From assembly GCA_043800975.1 (NCBI GenBank), contig JAZDMK010000325.1, positions 1-64,000 on the forward strand: DNA of 64,000 nucleotides, in the 5' to 3' direction. The notes beneath the pieces were generated by a model, which worked only from the letters and a program-made list of their open reading frames with translations, was not told the origin of the DNA and ran no database searches. Positions 61,606 through 64,000 of the stretch are shown in pieces. Every line of letters starts with the position of its first letter. The first letter of the stretch is position 1. The translations under genes were made by a program, and so were the position numbers. Source of the stretch: JAZDMK01 sp043800975. Its GTDB lineage: Bacteria; Bacteroidota; Bacteroidia; Bacteroidales; JAHJDW01.

Positions 61606-61818
61606 ATGAAAAAGCTTATTCTTATTCCGGTCTTATTTTTATTTAATTTTTGTGTGGCAGGAACCGGAAGTGCTTATGACGGGCAATTTTTAATTTTTGC
61701 TATGGTAGCTTTTTTGCTTTCTATCGTTTTCGTAATTTTTTTATTTGATTATTTCAAAAAGAGGATACAAAGGCGAAGAGAGCACATGATGGGAGATGAA
61801 GAAACCCACAATTTGTAA
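61606..61818 (+). CDS. Small membrane protein, unknown function
   Basis: The 70-residue product has a signal peptide-like start (LILIPVLFLFNFCVAGT), a membrane helix at about 28-48 (FLIFAMVAFLLSIVFVIFLF) and a basic cytoplasmic tail (YFKKRIQRRREHMMG). It stands alone with its own -7 box. No family is recognised. Confidence 0.55.
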   Translation: MKKLILIPVLFLFNFCVAGTGSAYDGQFLIFAMVAFLLSIVFVIFLFDYFKKRIQRRREHMMGDEETHNL

Positions 61819-62013
61819 TATGCATTATAGCTTTGGTTTGTGTAATGCCTGCATAGAATCCTTTTATCAACTACTTCAAAAATTCCACCAAACAAATCTG
61901 TTGCTCCTCAATAAATTTTCTGTTGCGAACTGAGGTTTCACTTTCATAAGCTATTGGGCATAGCTCCATGTATAGGCAGTGGTCTTAATTAATTTTCTAC
62001 TTAATTTTCCTCT

Positions 62014-62316
62014 CTATTTGATTGTAACTACGATTGCAGTACCGATTCTGTATTTGATTGAATTTATCGTAGAAGCGTCAAAAAAAGTGTGTTGACTAAA
62101 TGAGTTTTTCAATACGGATTTCATTTTACTTTTTAATTTTCCTGTCCCTTCTCCATGAATAAACACAATTCGCAAACCTTTCTGATTTCTGTGTTTGTAT
62201 AATGCTTTTTGAAAAACATCCAACTGATACTCTAACATAGCTGCATTATCCAATCCTGAAAAGTGGTCGAGTAAACTTTCGATATGTAAATCAATTTCAA
62301 TTGTATTCATAATCAC
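62014..62316 (-). CDS. Smr-domain protein
   Basis: The 100-residue protein consists of one Smr domain: TIEIDLHIESL near the start and IVFIHGEGTGKLKSKM near residues 50-65 (the HGxGxGxL motif). Its length is that of the isolated domain; Bacteroidota also have it at the C-terminus of DUF2027 proteins. Smr domains bind or nick nucleic acids, for example in ribosome rescue or MutS2. The ATG two codons later is an alternative start. Confidence 0.72.
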   Translation of the reverse strand: MIMNTIEIDLHIESLLDHFSGLDNAAMLEYQLDVFQKALYKHRNQKGLRIVFIHGEGTGKLKSKMKSVLKNSFSQHTFFDASTINSIKYRIGTAIVVTIK

Positions 62317-62349
62317 TCTAATTAAATCAATACTATCCAGCTGGATGAT

Positions 62350-63039
62350 CTATTTTAAAATGGTTAGAAGCTCCGTTAACTTTGTAATTTCATGATACTG
62401 CCCGGCAGCAATTTTATTATCGGCATGCTCGTGCTGCCAGGTTGTGTGAAAGGGAATATGCACCGCGCGGCCACCCATGGCAAGCACGGGAAGAACATCG
62501 GATTTCAGAGAATTTCCGATCATTAAAAATTCTTCGGGATTAATGTTTAAACGTGTAATCAGTTTTTGATATTCTGTTTCGTTTTTTTCCTGCATAATTT
62601 CGATGTGATGAAAATGAGGAAGCAATCCGGAGCTGATTAATTTACGATGCTGATCGATGGGATCGCCTTTGGTTGCTACGGCAAGACGGTATTTACTTTT
62701 CAGATTGTTTAATAAAAATTCTATGTCATCCAATAATTCAACCGGCGTTTGCAGCAAAGATTTTCCCAGATCAAGAATTTTTTCAATGGTTTCAGCACTT
62801 ACTTTTTTATTGCTGATGCGGATGGCCGTCTCAATTAATGAGAGGGTGAAACTCTTTGCACCGTAGCCATACTTATCAATGTTTGCGATTTCTGTTTTGA
62901 ATAATTCAGCAGAAGTTTTATCCTGTGGCATGAATTCTTCCAGCAGATTACAAAACACTTTTTCTGCATCCTGATAGTAGGGTTCGTTCACCCAAAGGGT
63001 ATCATCGGCATCGAATGCAATTACTTTGATTTGGTTCAT
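62350..63039 (-). CDS. HAD-superfamily hydrolase
   Basis: The 229-residue protein has motif I VIAFDADDTLW (Asp 10 and Asp 12), a cap region, motif II-like LAVATKGD, the motif III Lys region QHRKLISSG, and motif IV MIGNSLKSDVLPVLAMGG. It is of the phosphoglycolate phosphatase type. It lies 4 bp after the AbiEii-like gene and may be co-transcribed with it or be a house-keeping neighbour. Confidence 0.88.
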   Translation of the reverse strand: MNQIKVIAFDADDTLWVNEPYYQDAEKVFCNLLEEFMPQDKTSAELFKTEIANIDKYGYGAKSFTLSLIETAIRISNKKVSAETIEKILDLGKSLLQTPVELLDDIEFLLNNLKSKYRLAVATKGDPIDQHRKLISSGLLPHFHHIEIMQEKNETEYQKLITRLNINPEEFLMIGNSLKSDVLPVLAMGGRAVHIPFHTTWQHEHADNKIAAGQYHEITKLTELLTILK

Positions 63040-63043
63040 TGGC

Positions 63044-63844
63044 TTATAAAGTTCTAAAGTGTTTCATTAAAACCCTGAAAACACCATCAAAATCGGGTAG
63101 TTGGTGAATCTGGTTTTTAAGACTCTTATCCCACATTCCTTTAAAAACGGATTCTTTACTTTTAAGTTTTTCAAGATAACCAGAGGGCTCGAGACCTTTG
63201 TGAGCCATCTTTTGATGAAAGCCCCCGATGTGATCCGCTAATGCAATACCATAATCATCCAGCAAAAACCAAAGATCATAAATATCGCGCGGCTGGGAAC
63301 GTTCGATCAGAGAACGCATTTTTTCAACCAAGACTTCGGACAGAGAATAACACTGGAGAGAAAATGCATCTGATAAATCGGAGTAATTCCGGAAAACAGG
63401 GGAAAGAGGAACATCATAGATAATTTGCTCGTTGCGGGTGAAATCTAATTTAAGATCTTTTTTGCCAAAGGTGCCACCCATAGGGCCGCCGTAAACAACA
63501 TAGCAGTTCATGTTACCGGTTTGAAAAGTTTCAACAGAAATGCGTTTCAGCTGAATATTGGCTTCATCGAGAATGAAAGCAAAAACATTTTCGAATTCTT
63601 CAAAAATATTTTCATTGGTTATAGCATCATCTGTAAGTGTAAAATCAAGGTCTTCAGAAAAACGATACTCGTTGAAATATACTTTTTTCAGAACGGTACC
63701 TCCTTTAAAAACGAGATGCTGATTAAGAAATACATTGCGGGAAATTCCAAAAAGAATCCACGAAATGATATAATCCTTTTCGATCTGTGTATCGCTGACA
63801 TTGTTTGCAGATGCAGCTTTTTGTATTTCGCCCGGCTTAATCAT
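63044..63844 (-). CDS. AbiEii/AbiGii-type nucleotidyltransferase toxin
   Basis: The 266-residue protein has the nucleotidyltransferase motif HLVFKGGTVLKKVYF (about 43-57), RFSEDLDFTL (Ser 63, Asp 65, Asp 67), and downstream SEVLVEKMRSLIERSQPRDIYD. These match the AbiE system toxin that inactivates tRNA or translation by nucleotide transfer. It is read from right to left just after its presumed antitoxin, 3 bp away. AbiE-type loci protect against phages and stabilise DNA. Confidence 0.85.
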   Translation of the reverse strand: MIKPGEIQKAASANNVSDTQIEKDYIISWILFGISRNVFLNQHLVFKGGTVLKKVYFNEYRFSEDLDFTLTDDAITNENIFEEFENVFAFILDEANIQLKRISVETFQTGNMNCYVVYGGPMGGTFGKKDLKLDFTRNEQIIYDVPLSPVFRNYSDLSDAFSLQCYSLSEVLVEKMRSLIERSQPRDIYDLWFLLDDYGIALADHIGGFHQKMAHKGLEPSGYLEKLKSKESVFKGMWDKSLKNQIHQLPDFDGVFRVLMKHFRTL

Positions 63845-63847
63845 TCG

Positions 63848-64000
63848 TTAATAACTGAGTGATGATAAAATAGTTTCTGAATCGATGTTCTGCTGAACAC
63901 GCCAACGAGAGAGCATTTTGCCCTGTTGTGGCAAAGATGGATCAAGCAGGGTGAACGCATTTGTGCGAAATTTATAAAGTTTTTTTATTATGGGTGTGCT
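63848..64000 (-). CDS. AbiEi-type antitoxin, C-terminal part (cut by window edge)
   Basis: The minus-strand frame is open from the right edge to the TAA at 63850-63848. Its visible end includes IIKKLYKFRTNAFTLLDPSL, then PQQGKMLSRWRVQQNIDSET and ILSSLSY. This resembles the C-terminus of transcriptional antitoxins encoded before AbiEii toxins (TLLDP and SRWRV patterns). It precedes the toxin gene by 3 bp. The HTH-containing N-terminus lies outside the window. Confidence 0.65.
   Translation of the reverse strand, partial: STPIIKKLYKFRTNAFTLLDPSLPQQGKMLSRWRVQQNIDSETILSSLSY

Noticed and set aside
1..64000. tRNA, rRNA, prophage or replication-origin genes
   Set aside because: None of their sequence signatures were seen on reading both strands.

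Overview
The window looks like a chromosome segment of a Bacteroidota bacterium, probably a free-living or environmental member of the Chitinophagales, Sphingobacteriales or Flavobacteriales. The evidence is type IX secretion C-terminal sorting domains (9328-14514, 23665-25053, 46710-48413), TonB-dependent receptors paired with DUF4249 lipoproteins, LytTR and ECF regulators, a CHAT/TPR protein, an AT-rich sequence, and promoters of the Bacteroidota TANNTTTG (-7) type. No rRNA or tRNA gene was recognised.

Left part (1-9200). An IS4-family transposase tail abuts an HlyD-type export adaptor. Two related ECF sigma factors flank a convergent CHAT-protease/TPR gene. A very short gene at 5712-5870 encodes a double-glycine leader followed by a proline-rich core, so this may be a small secreted-peptide locus. 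A TPR/anti-sigma-like gene and a histidine kinase broken by an in-frame TAA follow.

Middle-left (9300-26800). A giant type IX-secreted protein with a metalloprotease HExxH motif is followed by a long gene-poor region full of structured repeats. Then come an amidohydrolase, a zinc phospholipase C-like protein, a CARDB-like protein, a YadA-head-like surface protein, a legumain/caspase-like type IX-secreted protein and several small unknown proteins. Many of these genes carry short recurring leader elements of three related kinds, here called A, B and C. Element A can fold as a compact pseudoknot. A separate pseudoknot with two 7-bp stems precedes the amidohydrolase gene.

Defence island (26840-36400). 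A RecQ helicase fused to a phosphoribosyltransferase overlaps a DprA-like gene, a layout resembling ShosTA. Next are a MazG-like pyrophosphohydrolase overlapping a GIY-YIG/DUF2075 protein, a C5 cytosine methyltransferase with an N-terminal HTH plus a SinI-like restriction enzyme, and a uracil-DNA-glycosylase-like gene with two unknown partners. An AbiE-type toxin/antitoxin pair sits at the right edge (63044-64000).

Middle (36400-44500). A TPR protein, a second copy of the structured repeat, a frameshifted membrane protein, a 42-bp minisatellite, an AraC-family regulator, and a PepSY-like lipoprotein beside an OmpR/HisKA two-component system.

Right part (44690-61050). This reads as one regulon. 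A LytS-type kinase and LytTR regulator are followed by an arylsulfotransferase-like secreted protein, two TonB receptor/DUF4249 pairs, two small unknown proteins and a TolC/MacA/MacB exporter. A 12-bp motif (TTTGTCCGTTTC), usually as a 21-bp-phased direct repeat, precedes each transcription unit and always ends exactly 40 bp before a TTTG-like -7 element. A fifth copy on the minus strand points at an otherwise unannotated 33-residue reading frame at 60834-60935. This is the strongest candidate for an undescribed regulatory and peptide system here. Smr-domain, HAD and AbiE genes close the window.
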